Assembly: GCF_039544205.1 (NCBI RefSeq) | Contig: NZ_BAABLF010000008.1 | Location: forward strand, 205,575 to 269,574 | Reading direction: 5' to 3' | Source: Ferrimonas gelatinilytica | GTDB taxonomy: Bacteria; Pseudomonadota; Gammaproteobacteria; Enterobacterales; Shewanellaceae | Length of the DNA stretch: 64,000 bases | Shown here: in pieces, positions 34,548-44,170 of the stretch | Position numbering within the stretch: position 1 is the stretch's first letter | Layout of the letters: each line of letters opens with the position of its first letter | Translations under genes and position numbers: made by a program | Notes under the pieces: model-generated | What the model saw: the letters and a program-made list of their open reading frames with translations, nothing else | Told to the model about the DNA's origin: nothing | Database searches by the model: none

Positions 34548-35591
34548 TTAAGAGAGTTCCTGCGCCTCAGTCAGCGCCTCTTCCTCTTCGGCTGCCGGCT
34601 TAGCGGCAACCAGCAGTTGATCCCGCAGCAGCCCCTCGATCTCATTGGCGATGCCCACGTTCTCTTTCAGGAAGCGGATGGAGTTGGCCTTACCCTGACC
34701 AATCTTCTCCCCTTTGTAGCTGTACCAGGCACCGGACTTCTCGACCAGCTTCTGCTTCACACCCCAGTCGATCAGTTCCCCATGCTTGGAGGTACCTTCG
34801 CCGTAAAGGATCTGGAACTCGGCCTGCTTGAACGGCGGTGCCACCTTGTTCTTCACCACCTTGACGCGGGTTTCGTTACCCACCACTTCGTCACCATCCT
34901 TGATGGCACCAATGCGGCGGATATCCAGACGCACAGAGGCGTAGAACTTGAGTGCGTTACCACCGGTGGTGGTTTCCGGGCTGCCGAACATCACGCCGAT
35001 CTTCATCCGGATCTGGTTAATGAAGATGCACAGGGTGTTGGAGCGCTTGATGTTGGCGGTAAGCTTACGCAGCGCCTGGGACATCAGGCGGGCCTGGAGG
35101 CCGACGTGGGAGTCCCCCATCTCGCCCTCGATCTCCGCCTTGGGGGTCAAGGCTGCCACGGAGTCGACGATCACCACATCCACGGCACCGGAGCGTACCA
35201 GCATGTCGCAGATCTCCAGCGCCTGCTCCCCGGTATCCGGCTGGGACACCAGCAACTCGTCCACGTTAACGCCCAGCTTCTCGGCGTAAACCGGATCCAG
35301 GGCATGCTCGGCATCCACAAAGGCACAGGTCTTACCCTGCTTCTGTGCTTCCGCCACCACCTGCAGAGTCAGCGTGGTCTTACCGGAGGACTCTGGCCCG
35401 TAGATCTCGACAATACGGCCGTAAGGTAAGCCGCCAATACCCAGGGCGATGTCCAGGCCCAGGGAGCCGGTGGAGACGGACTCGATATCCAGGGTGGTCG
35501 CATCGCCCAGGCGCATGATGGAACCTTTACCAAACTGCTTCTCAATCTGACCGAGCGCAGCACTGAGCGCGCGTTTTTTGTTCTCGTCCAT
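34548..35591 (-). CDS. recA: Recombinase RecA
   Basis: A 347-aa DNA strand-exchange protein and LexA co-protease. Walker A GPESSGKTTL, VIVDSVAALTPK, and the L2 loop with GGNALKFYASVRLDIRR are all intact. The promoter carries an SOS box in the spacer. Confidence 0.99.
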   Translation of the reverse strand: MDENKKRALSAALGQIEKQFGKGSIMRLGDATTLDIESVSTGSLGLDIALGIGGLPYGRIVEIYGPESSGKTTLTLQVVAEAQKQGKTCAFVDAEHALDPVYAEKLGVNVDELLVSQPDTGEQALEICDMLVRSGAVDVVIVDSVAALTPKAEIEGEMGDSHVGLQARLMSQALRKLTANIKRSNTLCIFINQIRMKIGVMFGSPETTTGGNALKFYASVRLDIRRIGAIKDGDEVVGNETRVKVVKNKVAPPFKQAEFQILYGEGTSKHGELIDWGVKQKLVEKSGAWYSYKGEKIGQGKANSIRFLKENVGIANEIEGLLRDQLLVAAKPAAEEEEALTEAQELS

Positions 35592-35637
35592 TCCTTCAGC
35601 TCCAAAGTGGCGATACGAAATTAGGTTGATGCAGGCT

Positions 35638-35665
35638 AGTATACTGTACAGTCATACAGTATCAA
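35638..35665 (-). promoter_or_regulatory. recA: recA promoter with LexA box
   Basis: -35 TTGATA (35660-35665), 16-base spacer and -10 TATACT (35638-35643) on the minus strand. The spacer and edges form TACTGT-N8-ACAGTA (35642-35661), a perfect LexA consensus, laid out as in E. coli recA. Confidence 0.93.
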
Positions 35666-35755
35666 CCCTGTCAGGAAAATTCCTTCCCCACGGTGCAGTT
35701 CGGTGCCTTTGCGGTATGATAGTCGGCCGCAAAAAATCAACTTATGGGAGTCCCC

Positions 35756-38335
35756 GTGGCCAAGCAAGCGAGCGCAGAACCCGCCCAGCATACGCCGATG
35801 ATGCGTCAGTACCTCTCCATCAAAGCCGAGCACCCGGACGTGCTGCTGTTCTACCGGATGGGCGACTTCTACGAACTCTTTTTCGACGACGCTAAGCGTG
35901 CCGCCGAACTGCTGGACATCTCCCTGACCGCGCGGGGCCACGCCGCGGGCGATCCCATCCCCATGGCGGGGGTTCCCTACCATGCCGTGGAGGGCTACCT
36001 GGCCCGCCTGGTGCACAGGGGCGTCTCCGTAGCGATCTGCGAGCAGATTGGCGACCCCGCCACCTCCAAGGGGCCGGTGGAGCGCAAAGTGGTGCGGATC
36101 GTCACCCCCGGTACCGTTACCGACGAGGCGCTGCTGGAGGAGCGGCGGGACAACCTGCTTGCCGCGGTGTATGAGCGCCGGGGCCAATACGGTTACGCAA
36201 CCCTGGATATCGCCTCCGGCCGATTTACCGTCAATGAGCTGGAGGATGACGATGCCCTGGCTGCGGAGCTTCAACGCACCCGTCCGGCGGAGCTGCTCTA
36301 CCCCGAACTCTTTCCCCGCCAGGAGCTGCTGGAAAGCCTCAAGGGGCTGCGACGCCGGCCCGAGTGGGAGTTTGAACTGGGCACCGCACGGCAACTGCTC
36401 AACAGCCAGTTTGGCACCCGAGACCTGACCGGCTTCGGTGTGGAGCAGGCGGAGCGTGCCCTCTGTGCCGCAGGCTGCCTGATGCAGTACGTCAAGGATA
36501 CCCAGCGCACCGCCCTGCCCCATATTCGCACCCTGCTCAAGGAGCAGGATGGCCACCACATCGTGCTGGATGCCGCCACCCGTCGTAACCTGGAGCTGAC
36601 CCACAACCTGGGCGGGGGGAGCGACAACACCCTGGCCGCAGTGCTGGATAACTGCACTACGGCCATGGGGTCAAGGCTGCTCAAGCGCTGGCTGCACCAG
36701 CCGCTGACCCAGCGAACCGTGTTGGAAGCCCGCCTGAATACGGTGGCCGCCATCAAGGAGAGTGGCCTCTACCTGGAGCTTGCCGATGCGCTCAAGCCCA
36801 TCGGCGATCTGGAGCGGGTGGTCGCCCGTCTCGCGCTGCGCAGCGCCCGACCCCGGGATCTGAGCCGGCTGCGACAGGCGCTGGGGCAGTTGCCGGCGCT
36901 GCAGCTTTGCCTCGGCGATCTGGAGGGGCGCAAAGCAGAGCAGCTGCGCCAGAAGATCGGCACCTTCCCCGAGGCCCTGGCACTGCTGGAGCGCGCCATC
37001 TGCGATAATCCGCCGGTGGTTATCCGCGACGGTGGCGTGTTGGCCGAGGGCTACAACGCCGAACTGGATGAGCTGCGCGCCCTCTCCAAGGGGGCAACGG
37101 ACTACCTCCAGGAGCTGGAGCTGAGAGAGAAGAGCCGCAGCGGGATCGCCACCCTCAAGGTGGGGTATAACAAGGTACACGGCTACTTCATCGAGGTTAG
37201 CCGGGCACAGGCGGCCCTGGTGCCCAGCGATTACATCCGGCGCCAGACCCTGAAAAACACCGAGCGCTTCATCATCCCCGAGCTCAAAGCCCACGAGGAC
37301 AAGGTGCTCAATAGCCAGAGCCAGGCCCTGGCACTGGAGAAGCGGCTGTACGAAGAGCTGTTCGATCTGCTGCTGCCCTCCCTGGCGGCATTCCAGGAGT
37401 GCGCCTTCGCCTGCGCCGAGCTGGATGTGCTCCAGACCCTCGCCGAACGGGCCGAGACTCTGGACTACCACCGCCCGCAACTGACGGAGCAACCGGGGAT
37501 CACCATCGATGGTGGCCGCCATCCAGTGGTAGAGCAGGTACTCAAGGAACCCTTTATCGCCAACCCGGTGCACCTGGATCCCCAGCGCCGCATGCTGATC
37601 GTCACCGGCCCCAACATGGGGGGCAAATCCACTTACATGCGTCAGACTGCGCTGATCACCCTGATGGCCCACATCGGTAGCTTCGTTCCTGCCCAACAGG
37701 CGGTGCTGGGCCCGGTGGATCGGATCTTCACCCGCATCGGTGCCTCGGATGACCTGGCCTCCGGCCGCTCCACCTTCATGGTCGAGATGACGGAGACCGC
37801 CAACATCCTCCATAACGCCACCGAGCACTCCCTGGTGCTGATGGATGAGATCGGCCGCGGTACCTCCACCTACGACGGCCTCTCTCTCGCCTGGGCTGCG
37901 GCGGAGCAGCTCGCCAGCCAGATCCGCGCCCTCACCCTGTTCGCCACCCACTATTTCGAGCTGACCCAGCTGCCGGAGCAGCTGGAAGGGGTGGTCAATG
38001 TCCACCTGGATGCAGTGGAGCACGGCGACAGCATCGCCTTTATGCACGCGGTGCAGGAGGGGCCGGCCAGCCGCAGCTACGGGCTGCAGGTCGCCGCACT
38101 GGCAGGGGTGCCAAAATCCGTAGTGCAGGCCGCGAAGCGCCGCCTCAGCCACCTGGAGCAGCAGCCAAACAACCAGCCCGGCAACGGCGCGGCACTGCAG
38201 CCGGCCGATGCCCAGCTCTCCCTGCTGGCGGAGCCGCACCCGGTGTTGGACACGCTGGCGTCGCTCCAGCCGGACAACCTGACGCCGCGCCAGGCCCTGG
38301 ATCTGCTCTACCAGCTCAAGGCCCAGCTGGACTGA
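35756..38335 (+). CDS. mutS: DNA mismatch repair protein MutS
   Basis: A mismatch sensor of about 859 aa. HTPMMRQYLSIKAEHPD begins the mismatch-binding domain with FYE in MGDFYELFFDDAK. The ATPase has Walker A GPNMGGKSTYMRQ, ASDDLASGRSTFMVEM, LMDEIGRGTSTYDG and TLFATHYFELT. The GTG at 35756 has GGGAG five bases upstream; the ATG four codons earlier has none. A strong terminator follows. recA and mutS are divergent, with the LexA box between them. Confidence 0.96.
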   Translation: MAKQASAEPAQHTPMMRQYLSIKAEHPDVLLFYRMGDFYELFFDDAKRAAELLDISLTARGHAAGDPIPMAGVPYHAVEGYLARLVHRGVSVAICEQIGDPATSKGPVERKVVRIVTPGTVTDEALLEERRDNLLAAVYERRGQYGYATLDIASGRFTVNELEDDDALAAELQRTRPAELLYPELFPRQELLESLKGLRRRPEWEFELGTARQLLNSQFGTRDLTGFGVEQAERALCAAGCLMQYVKDTQRTALPHIRTLLKEQDGHHIVLDAATRRNLELTHNLGGGSDNTLAAVLDNCTTAMGSRLLKRWLHQPLTQRTVLEARLNTVAAIKESGLYLELADALKPIGDLERVVARLALRSARPRDLSRLRQALGQLPALQLCLGDLEGRKAEQLRQKIGTFPEALALLERAICDNPPVVIRDGGVLAEGYNAELDELRALSKGATDYLQELELREKSRSGIATLKVGYNKVHGYFIEVSRAQAALVPSDYIRRQTLKNTERFIIPELKAHEDKVLNSQSQALALEKRLYEELFDLLLPSLAAFQECAFACAELDVLQTLAERAETLDYHRPQLTEQPGITIDGGRHPVVEQVLKEPFIANPVHLDPQRRMLIVTGPNMGGKSTYMRQTALITLMAHIGSFVPAQQAVLGPVDRIFTRIGASDDLASGRSTFMVEMTETANILHNATEHSLVLMDEIGRGTSTYDGLSLAWAAAEQLASQIRALTLFATHYFELTQLPEQLEGVVNVHLDAVEHGDSIAFMHAVQEGPASRSYGLQVAALAGVPKSVVQAAKRRLSHLEQQPNNQPGNGAALQPADAQLSLLAEPHPVLDTLASLQPDNLTPRQALDLLYQLKAQLD

Positions 38336-38358
38336 TCCGGACTCACCTCTCCCAACGA

Positions 38359-38388
38359 AAAGGCGCCCTCCGAAGAGGGCGCCTTTTT
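38359..38388 (+). terminator. mutS terminator
   Basis: AAAGGCGCCCTC / GAGGGCGCCTTT with CGAA tetraloop and T-run. Confidence 0.92.
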
Positions 38389-38418
38389 GATGCGGGGCTT
38401 GCGGCCGGGACAGCGCGC

Positions 38419-39348
38419 TTAGCGCAGCTCCGCGGGGACGTGGAACACCACGTTCTCCTCGCGACCTTCGGCTTCCACCACCTCTACGGCCCCCTGGCCC
38501 TTGAGGGCCTCGATAACGCCGCGGACCAGCACATCCGGCGCCGAGGCTCCGGCGGTCACTCCCAGGGTCTTCACCCCCTCGAGCCATTCGCGGCGGATAT
38601 CTTCGGCACCATCGATCAGGTAGGCGCGACTGCCGGACTTTTCCGCCAGTTCACGCAGGCGGTTGGAGTTGGAGGAGTTCTTCGACCCCACCACCAGCAC
38701 CAGGTCGCTCTCGGCCGCCAGTTCCCGCACCGCATCCTGGCGATTCTGGGTGGCGTAACAGATGTCGTCCTTACGGGGCCCCTCCACCGACGGGAAGCGT
38801 TGCTTCAGCGCTTCGATCACCTCGGCGGTGTCATCCATCGACAGGGTGGTCTGGGTCACGAAGGTGAGGTTGGCCTCATCCTTCACCACCAGCCGGGCCA
38901 CGTCGTCCGGCGACTCCACCAGGTAGATCCCCCCTTCCGGGTTGCTGTACTGCCCCATGGTGCCCTCCACCTCCGGGTGGCCGGCGTGGCCGATCAGGAC
39001 ACACTCGGTACCGCGACGGCTGGCCCGGGTAACCTGCATATGCACTTTGGTCACCAGGGGACAGGTGGCGTCAAACACCTTGAGGCCGCGGGACTTGGCT
39101 TCATCTCGCACCGACTGGGGCACCCCGTGGGCGGAGAAGATAACGATGCTGTCATCCGGCACCTGCTCCAGCTGCTCGACGAACACCGCGCCGCGCTGAC
39201 GCAGCCCCTCCACCACGTAGCGGTTGTGTACCACTTCGTGACGCACATAGATCGGCTTTTCAAACAGCTCCAGAGCCCGCTCGACGATGCTGATCGCACG
39301 GTCAACGCCGGCACAGAACCCTCTCGGGTTGGCCATCAAGACTTTCAT
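38419..39348 (-). CDS. ispH: 4-hydroxy-3-methylbut-2-enyl diphosphate reductase
   Basis: The last MEP-pathway enzyme, a [4Fe-4S] protein of 309 aa. Cluster cysteines are in NPRGFCAGVDRA, DATCPLVTKVH and GVTAGASAPDVLV region; VRHEVVHN and SAHGVPQ supply substrate contacts. Its ATG overlaps the fkpB stop by one base (TAATG). It is the last gene of the murJ... lspA-fkpB-ispH group. Confidence 0.97.
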   Translation of the reverse strand: MKVLMANPRGFCAGVDRAISIVERALELFEKPIYVRHEVVHNRYVVEGLRQRGAVFVEQLEQVPDDSIVIFSAHGVPQSVRDEAKSRGLKVFDATCPLVTKVHMQVTRASRRGTECVLIGHAGHPEVEGTMGQYSNPEGGIYLVESPDDVARLVVKDEANLTFVTQTTLSMDDTAEVIEALKQRFPSVEGPRKDDICYATQNRQDAVRELAAESDLVLVVGSKNSSNSNRLRELAEKSGSRAYLIDGAEDIRREWLEGVKTLGVTAGASAPDVLVRGVIEALKGQGAVEVVEAEGREENVVFHVPAELR

Positions 39349-39797
39349 TACGCCTCCCTGAGGATCACATCCAGCACTTCGATGTCGAACAGCACCGTCT
39401 GGCCCGCCAACGGATGGTTGAAATCCACGGTGACAGAGTCGCCCTCGATGGCGCGGATCACCCCGGGGAACTGGTTCCCGTCCATGGCGGTAAACGCCAT
39501 GATGGTGCCCTCGGTCAGCTCCGCATCAGCGGCAAACTGGGTACGATCCATATGCTGGATGTTATCCGGGTTGGGTTGACCGAACGCCTCCTCGGGCGGC
39601 AGGCTGAAGCGCTTCTTGTCGCCTTTGCTCAGCCCCAGAAGGGCCTTCTCCATACCGGCACTCAGGCTGCCATCCCCCAGGGTCAGGCGGGCAGGCTTGC
39701 CGTGGGCGCGGGTGCTGTCCGCCACGCTGCCATCGGTCAATTCAACGTTGAAGTGCAAAAACACCTGGGCGCCGGGGCCCACTACTGCATCACTCAT
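39348..39797 (-). CDS. fkpB: FKBP-type peptidyl-prolyl isomerase FkpB (SlpA)
   Basis: A 149-aa isomerase with an FKBP core interrupted by an IF domain (EEAFGQPNPDNIQHMDR). FNVELTDGSVADSTRAHGKPA and VDFNHPLAGQTVLFDIEV are typical. The start MSDAVVG has GGAGG five bases upstream; the longer frame to 39845 is unsupported. It overlaps lspA by 8 bases. Confidence 0.94.
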   Translation of the reverse strand: MSDAVVGPGAQVFLHFNVELTDGSVADSTRAHGKPARLTLGDGSLSAGMEKALLGLSKGDKKRFSLPPEEAFGQPNPDNIQHMDRTQFAADAELTEGTIMAFTAMDGNQFPGVIRAIEGDSVTVDFNHPLAGQTVLFDIEVLDVILREA

Positions 39798-40329
39798 TGG
39801 GACCTCCATTGGCGGGTTGCGCCGACTTGGATTGCAAAAAGGCATCCAGGATCATCAATCCGGCGCCGACGCAGATGGCGCTGTCGGCGATGTTAAACGC
39901 CGGCCAGTGCCAGTTACCCACGTAAAAATCGATAAAGTCGATGACGTAGCCGTAAGCCACGCGATCGATCAGGTTGCCTATCGCGCCACCGAGGATCAGG
40001 GCATAAGCGCAGCCCAGCAGGCGGTTCCCCGCCCTTTCAGCCCGAAGCATCGCCACCAGGCCGGCAGACACCAGCAGGGCAAAAAGGGCGAACCCCCAAC
40101 GCTGCCAGCCACCGGCATCGGCGAGGAAGCTGAATGCTGCGCCCTCGTTGTGGACGTAGCGCAGGTTGAGGTTGGGGATCAGCGGGATCACCTGGGCGTA
40201 CTCCATGTACGCCACGGTCAGCCACTTTGTGATCTGGTCGGCCACCAGTGCCACGACACTGATCCACAGCCACACCCAGCCACTGTCGCGCCAGTTACGG
40301 GGGCGTTCTGCCCAGGCCTGCTTAAGCAT
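39790..40329 (-). CDS. lspA: Prolipoprotein signal peptidase
   Basis: A 179-aa aspartic membrane protease that removes lipoprotein signals. Four hydrophobic helices; catalytic aspartates are in GGAIGNLIDRVAYG and FNIADSAI. MLKQAWAERP at 40329 is the start; the extension to 40437 is ileS sequence in another frame. It overlaps ileS by 8 bases and fkpB by 8 bases. Confidence 0.95.
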   Translation of the reverse strand: MLKQAWAERPRNWRDSGWVWLWISVVALVADQITKWLTVAYMEYAQVIPLIPNLNLRYVHNEGAAFSFLADAGGWQRWGFALFALLVSAGLVAMLRAERAGNRLLGCAYALILGGAIGNLIDRVAYGYVIDFIDFYVGNWHWPAFNIADSAICVGAGLMILDAFLQSKSAQPANGGPNE

Positions 40330-43144
40330 ATTGACGCACCTCGCCATCACCATCGACGTTGGTGACACAGCGGCCACACAGGGTCGGGTGGTCGGCGAAC
40401 TGACCCACATCTTCACGGTGGTGCCAGCAGCGCTCACACTTAACGGCGGCGGTCTTACTCAGGGAGACCAGCAGGCCATCGATCTCGGTGCTGACAGCGC
40501 CCTTGGCCTCGGTAAGGGGTTTCACCCTGGCGTTAGAGGTGATCAACGCGAAGCGCAGCTCATCACCGAGACGCTCCAGCAGGGCCTTGAGTTCGCCGTC
40601 AGCATAGAGCACCACGTCCGCCTCCAGACGGTTCTTGATCCCCTCCGCCTTGGCCTGCTCCAGCGCCTTGTTCAGCTCGCCGAGCACCGCCACCATCTGC
40701 TGCCACTCGTCGTTACTGAGGGCCGCGTCCTCCGCCATCGGCGCCAGGCCGTCATACCAGTACTGGGTAAAGACGAACTCGCCACGCTCACCCGGCATCT
40801 GCTGCCAAACCTCGTCGGCGGTAAAGCTCATGATCGGGGCCATCCAGCGCACCAGGGCCTCGGTGATCAGGAACAGGGCGCTCTGGCAGGAGCGGCGGGC
40901 CAGGCCATCGCCCTTGGCGGTGTACTGGCGATCCTTGATGATATCCAGGTAGAAGCTGCCCAGCTCCACGGAGCAGAACTGCATCAGTTTCTGGGTCACC
41001 TGGTGGAACTGGTAGCTCTCGTAGGCGGCGACGATCTCTGCCTGCATGGCGTGGGCACGGGCCACGATCCAGCGATCCAGCGCCACCATCTCCTCCAGCG
41101 CCACCATATCGGTGGCGGGGTTGAAGCCGTTCATGTTGGCCAGCAGGAAGCGTGCGGTGTTACGGATCCGGCGGTAGGCGTCGGCGCTGCGCTTGAGGAT
41201 CTCATCGGAGACCGTCATCTCACCGGTGTAATCGGTAGAGGCCACCCAGAGACGCAGAATGTCGGCGCCGAGCTTGTTCACCACCTGCTGCGGGCTCATC
41301 ACATTGCCCAGCGACTTGGACATCTTGCGACCCTTGCCGTCCACGGTGAAGCCGTGAGTCAGCACCTGCTTGTAAGGGGCCTGGTCCTTCATCGCCACGG
41401 AGGAGATGAGGGAGGACATGAACCAGCCGCGGTGCTGGTCTGACCCTTCCAGGTAGAGGTCGGCACCATGGCCGTGGAACTCCTCACGGGCATCCACCAC
41501 CGAGGCGTGGGTAACACCGGAATCAAACCAGACGTCCAGGGTGTCACTCACCTTGCTGTAGTGCTCGGCGTCATCGCCCAGCAGCTCGGCGGCGTCCAGA
41601 TCCCACCAGGCCTGGATCCCGGCCTTCTCGACCCGCTGGGCCACCTGCTCCATCAGCTCAACGCTGCGCGGGTGCAGGGCCTGGGTCTCGTTATGAACAA
41701 ACAGGGCAATGGGCACACCCCAGGTACGCTGACGGGAGATGCACCAGTCCGGGCGGTTGGCCACCATGGTATCGATGCGGGCCTGGCCCCAGTCCGGGAT
41801 CCACTGCACCTTTTCGATCTCCTCGCGGGAGCGAGCGCGCAGGCCAGCCTGATCCATGGAGATGAACCACTGCGGGGTGGCACGGAAGATGATAGGGGTC
41901 TTGTGGCGCCAGCAGTGCGGGTAGCTGTGGCGGAACGCTTCATGGTGCAGCAGCGCCCCCTTCTCCTTCAGCACCTCGACGATGGGGCCGTTGGCTTTGA
42001 AGACGTGCTGGCCCGCGAACAGCGGAGTATCCGGCAGGTAGACACCGTTGTTGCCCACCGGGTTGGCGACCTCCAGGTTGTAGCGGTTGCCCACCACAAA
42101 GTCATCCTGACCGTGGCCAGGCGCGGTGTGTACACAGCCGGTACCGGAGTCGGTGGTCACGTGATCACCCAGGATCGCCGGAACCCGCATATCGTAGAAG
42201 GGGTGCTTGAACTGCAGCAACTCCAGGCTGCTGCCGGTGCAGAAGCCCAGGTTGTGGTAGTGCTCGATGCCGGCACGATCCATCACCTCCTTGACCAGAT
42301 CCGCAGCCAGGATCAAGCGCTCCTTCTGCTCCCCCTCGACCTGCACCAGGGCGTACTGCACGTCGGCGTGCAGCGCAATGGCGCGGTTGGCGGGCAGGGT
42401 CCAGGGGGTGGTGGTCCAGATCACAGCGGAGATCGGCCCTTCACCCTGATGGCCTTCGGCGCAGTCAAACTTGTCCGCCACCAGCTTGGCATCGTCCGCC
42501 TTGAAGCGCACATCGATGGCCGGCGAGGTTTTATCTTCGTACTCCACCTCGGCCTCAGCCAGGGCGGAACCACAATCAGTACACCAGTGCACCGGCTTGG
42601 CCCCTTTGTGCAGGTGGCCGTTGTCGATGATCTTGCTCAGGGCACGGATGATGTTGGCTTCGGTATCGAAGTCCATGGTCAGGTAGGGCTTATCCCACTC
42701 ACCCAGGACACCCAGGCGGATGAAGTCGGCCTTCTGGCCCTCTACCTGGGTCTTGGCGTACTCCCGGCACTTCTGACGGAACTCGGCGGCGGATACCTTC
42801 TGGCCCGGCTTACCGACCTTCTGCTCCACCTTCAGCTCGATGGGCAGACCGTGACAGTCCCAACCCGGGATGTAGGGCGCATCGAAGCCAGACAGGGTCT
42901 TGGCCTTGACGATGATGTCTTTGAGGATCTTGTTGACGGAGTGACCGATGTGGATATCACCATTGGCGTACGGAGGGCCATCGTGCAGCACAAACGGCTT
43001 GGCGCCCTGACGGCTGGCGCGGATCGCTTTGTACAGCGCCTTCTCGTCCCAGTTCTGGAGCATTTCAGGTTCGCGCTTGGCCAGGTTCCCACGCATCGGG
43101 AACTCAGTCTCAGGCAGATTCAGAGTCGTCTTGTAATCAACCAT
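40322..43144 (-). CDS. ileS: Isoleucyl-tRNA synthetase
   Basis: A 940-aa class I synthetase. HIGH motif in PPYANGDIHIGHSVNK, KMSKS in GRKMSKSLGN, editing domain TTPWTLPANRA, and a C-terminal zinc finger (CERCWHHRED with CGRC). It sits between ribF and lspA in the conserved ribF-ileS-lspA order. Confidence 0.98.
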   Translation of the reverse strand: MVDYKTTLNLPETEFPMRGNLAKREPEMLQNWDEKALYKAIRASRQGAKPFVLHDGPPYANGDIHIGHSVNKILKDIIVKAKTLSGFDAPYIPGWDCHGLPIELKVEQKVGKPGQKVSAAEFRQKCREYAKTQVEGQKADFIRLGVLGEWDKPYLTMDFDTEANIIRALSKIIDNGHLHKGAKPVHWCTDCGSALAEAEVEYEDKTSPAIDVRFKADDAKLVADKFDCAEGHQGEGPISAVIWTTTPWTLPANRAIALHADVQYALVQVEGEQKERLILAADLVKEVMDRAGIEHYHNLGFCTGSSLELLQFKHPFYDMRVPAILGDHVTTDSGTGCVHTAPGHGQDDFVVGNRYNLEVANPVGNNGVYLPDTPLFAGQHVFKANGPIVEVLKEKGALLHHEAFRHSYPHCWRHKTPIIFRATPQWFISMDQAGLRARSREEIEKVQWIPDWGQARIDTMVANRPDWCISRQRTWGVPIALFVHNETQALHPRSVELMEQVAQRVEKAGIQAWWDLDAAELLGDDAEHYSKVSDTLDVWFDSGVTHASVVDAREEFHGHGADLYLEGSDQHRGWFMSSLISSVAMKDQAPYKQVLTHGFTVDGKGRKMSKSLGNVMSPQQVVNKLGADILRLWVASTDYTGEMTVSDEILKRSADAYRRIRNTARFLLANMNGFNPATDMVALEEMVALDRWIVARAHAMQAEIVAAYESYQFHQVTQKLMQFCSVELGSFYLDIIKDRQYTAKGDGLARRSCQSALFLITEALVRWMAPIMSFTADEVWQQMPGERGEFVFTQYWYDGLAPMAEDAALSNDEWQQMVAVLGELNKALEQAKAEGIKNRLEADVVLYADGELKALLERLGDELRFALITSNARVKPLTEAKGAVSTEIDGLLVSLSKTAAVKCERCWHHREDVGQFADHPTLCGRCVTNVDGDGEVRQYA

Positions 43145-43167
43145 TTAGGGTCACACCATCCGGTAAA

Positions 43168-44109
43168 TCAAACAGGGAGTTGGGCGTCTGCAAGCCGGGC
43201 TCGGGCTTGTTGCGCATCCGCCTGGATCTGGGCTTTGAGCGCCTCTAAGGACGCAAAGCGTTGTTCATCCCGCAGCCAGCTAACCAGCGTAACCTGCAGG
43301 TGCTGACCATAAAGGTCAGCGTTAAAATCAAAAATGTGCACTTCCAATCGACACTGTAGACCCGCCACCGTCGGGCGGCGTCCCACGTTGGCGACCCCCA
43401 GGTGACATCTGCCATCCTGGGTTTTCACGCGTACCGCAAAGACCCCCCGAACCGGCACCACGGTGCGCTTGAGCAGCACGTTGGCCGTAGGGAAATCCAG
43501 GGTCCGCCCCAGTTTATCGCCGTGGGCTACCCGTCCGCTGATGTAGTAAGGGTGCCCCAGCATCCGCTCGGCGGCGGCCAGGTCTCCCTTCGCCAGGGCT
43601 TGGCGGATCAGGGTGCTGGAGATCCTGTCCCGGCCCAGTAGGCAGCTGGCGGTATCCTGCACGGCAAAGCCGTGGTGTTCCCCCGCCTGCTGAAGCAGGG
43701 CAAAATCGCCCCGGCGATTCTTCCCGAAACAGAAGTCATCGCCCACCACCAGGTAACGAACCCCCAGCTTGCGCACCAGCAACTGCTCCACAAAGGCATC
43801 CGGGTCCTGCTGTGACAGCGCGTAATTGAAACGCACGCACAGCACCCGGTCGACGCCCAGCTCTGCCAGTCGGGTCAACTTATCCCGCAGTCGACTGAGA
43901 CGGGCAGCGGCCCGTTGACCGAGGAAGAACTCCTGGGGTTGGGGTTCAAACAGCATCACCGTGGCCGGTACGCCATGCTCACGCGCCACCGCCACCAGGC
44001 GATCGATCACTGCCGCATGACCACGGTGCACCCCATCGAAGTTACCGATGGTGAGCACGCAGCCCCGATGGCGCTCGGCCAGATTGTGAATACCTCGGAT
44101 CAGCTCCAT
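43168..44109 (-). CDS. ribF: Bifunctional riboflavin kinase / FAD synthetase
   Basis: A 313-aa enzyme making FMN and FAD. The N-terminal adenylyltransferase has LTIGNFDGVHRGHAAVI and VVGDDFCFGKNRRGD; the C-terminal kinase has LGHPYYISGRVAHGDKLGRTLDFPTAN. First gene of ribF-ileS-lspA-fkpB-ispH; murJ lies upstream. Confidence 0.97.
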   Translation of the reverse strand: MELIRGIHNLAERHRGCVLTIGNFDGVHRGHAAVIDRLVAVAREHGVPATVMLFEPQPQEFFLGQRAAARLSRLRDKLTRLAELGVDRVLCVRFNYALSQQDPDAFVEQLLVRKLGVRYLVVGDDFCFGKNRRGDFALLQQAGEHHGFAVQDTASCLLGRDRISSTLIRQALAKGDLAAAERMLGHPYYISGRVAHGDKLGRTLDFPTANVLLKRTVVPVRGVFAVRVKTQDGRCHLGVANVGRRPTVAGLQCRLEVHIFDFNADLYGQHLQVTLVSWLRDEQRFASLEALKAQIQADAQQARARLADAQLPV

Positions 44110-44170
44110 GGATCTACAGCACGTCTTTGCGTTGAAAATCGCCGGATTATACCTCAGAGGCCGGTGAACC

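Noticed and set aside
32202..35429. A 1075-codon plus-strand frame opposite alaS-recX-recA
   Set aside because: It is the antisense shadow of three certain genes and comes from GC-biased third positions; no domain is visible.
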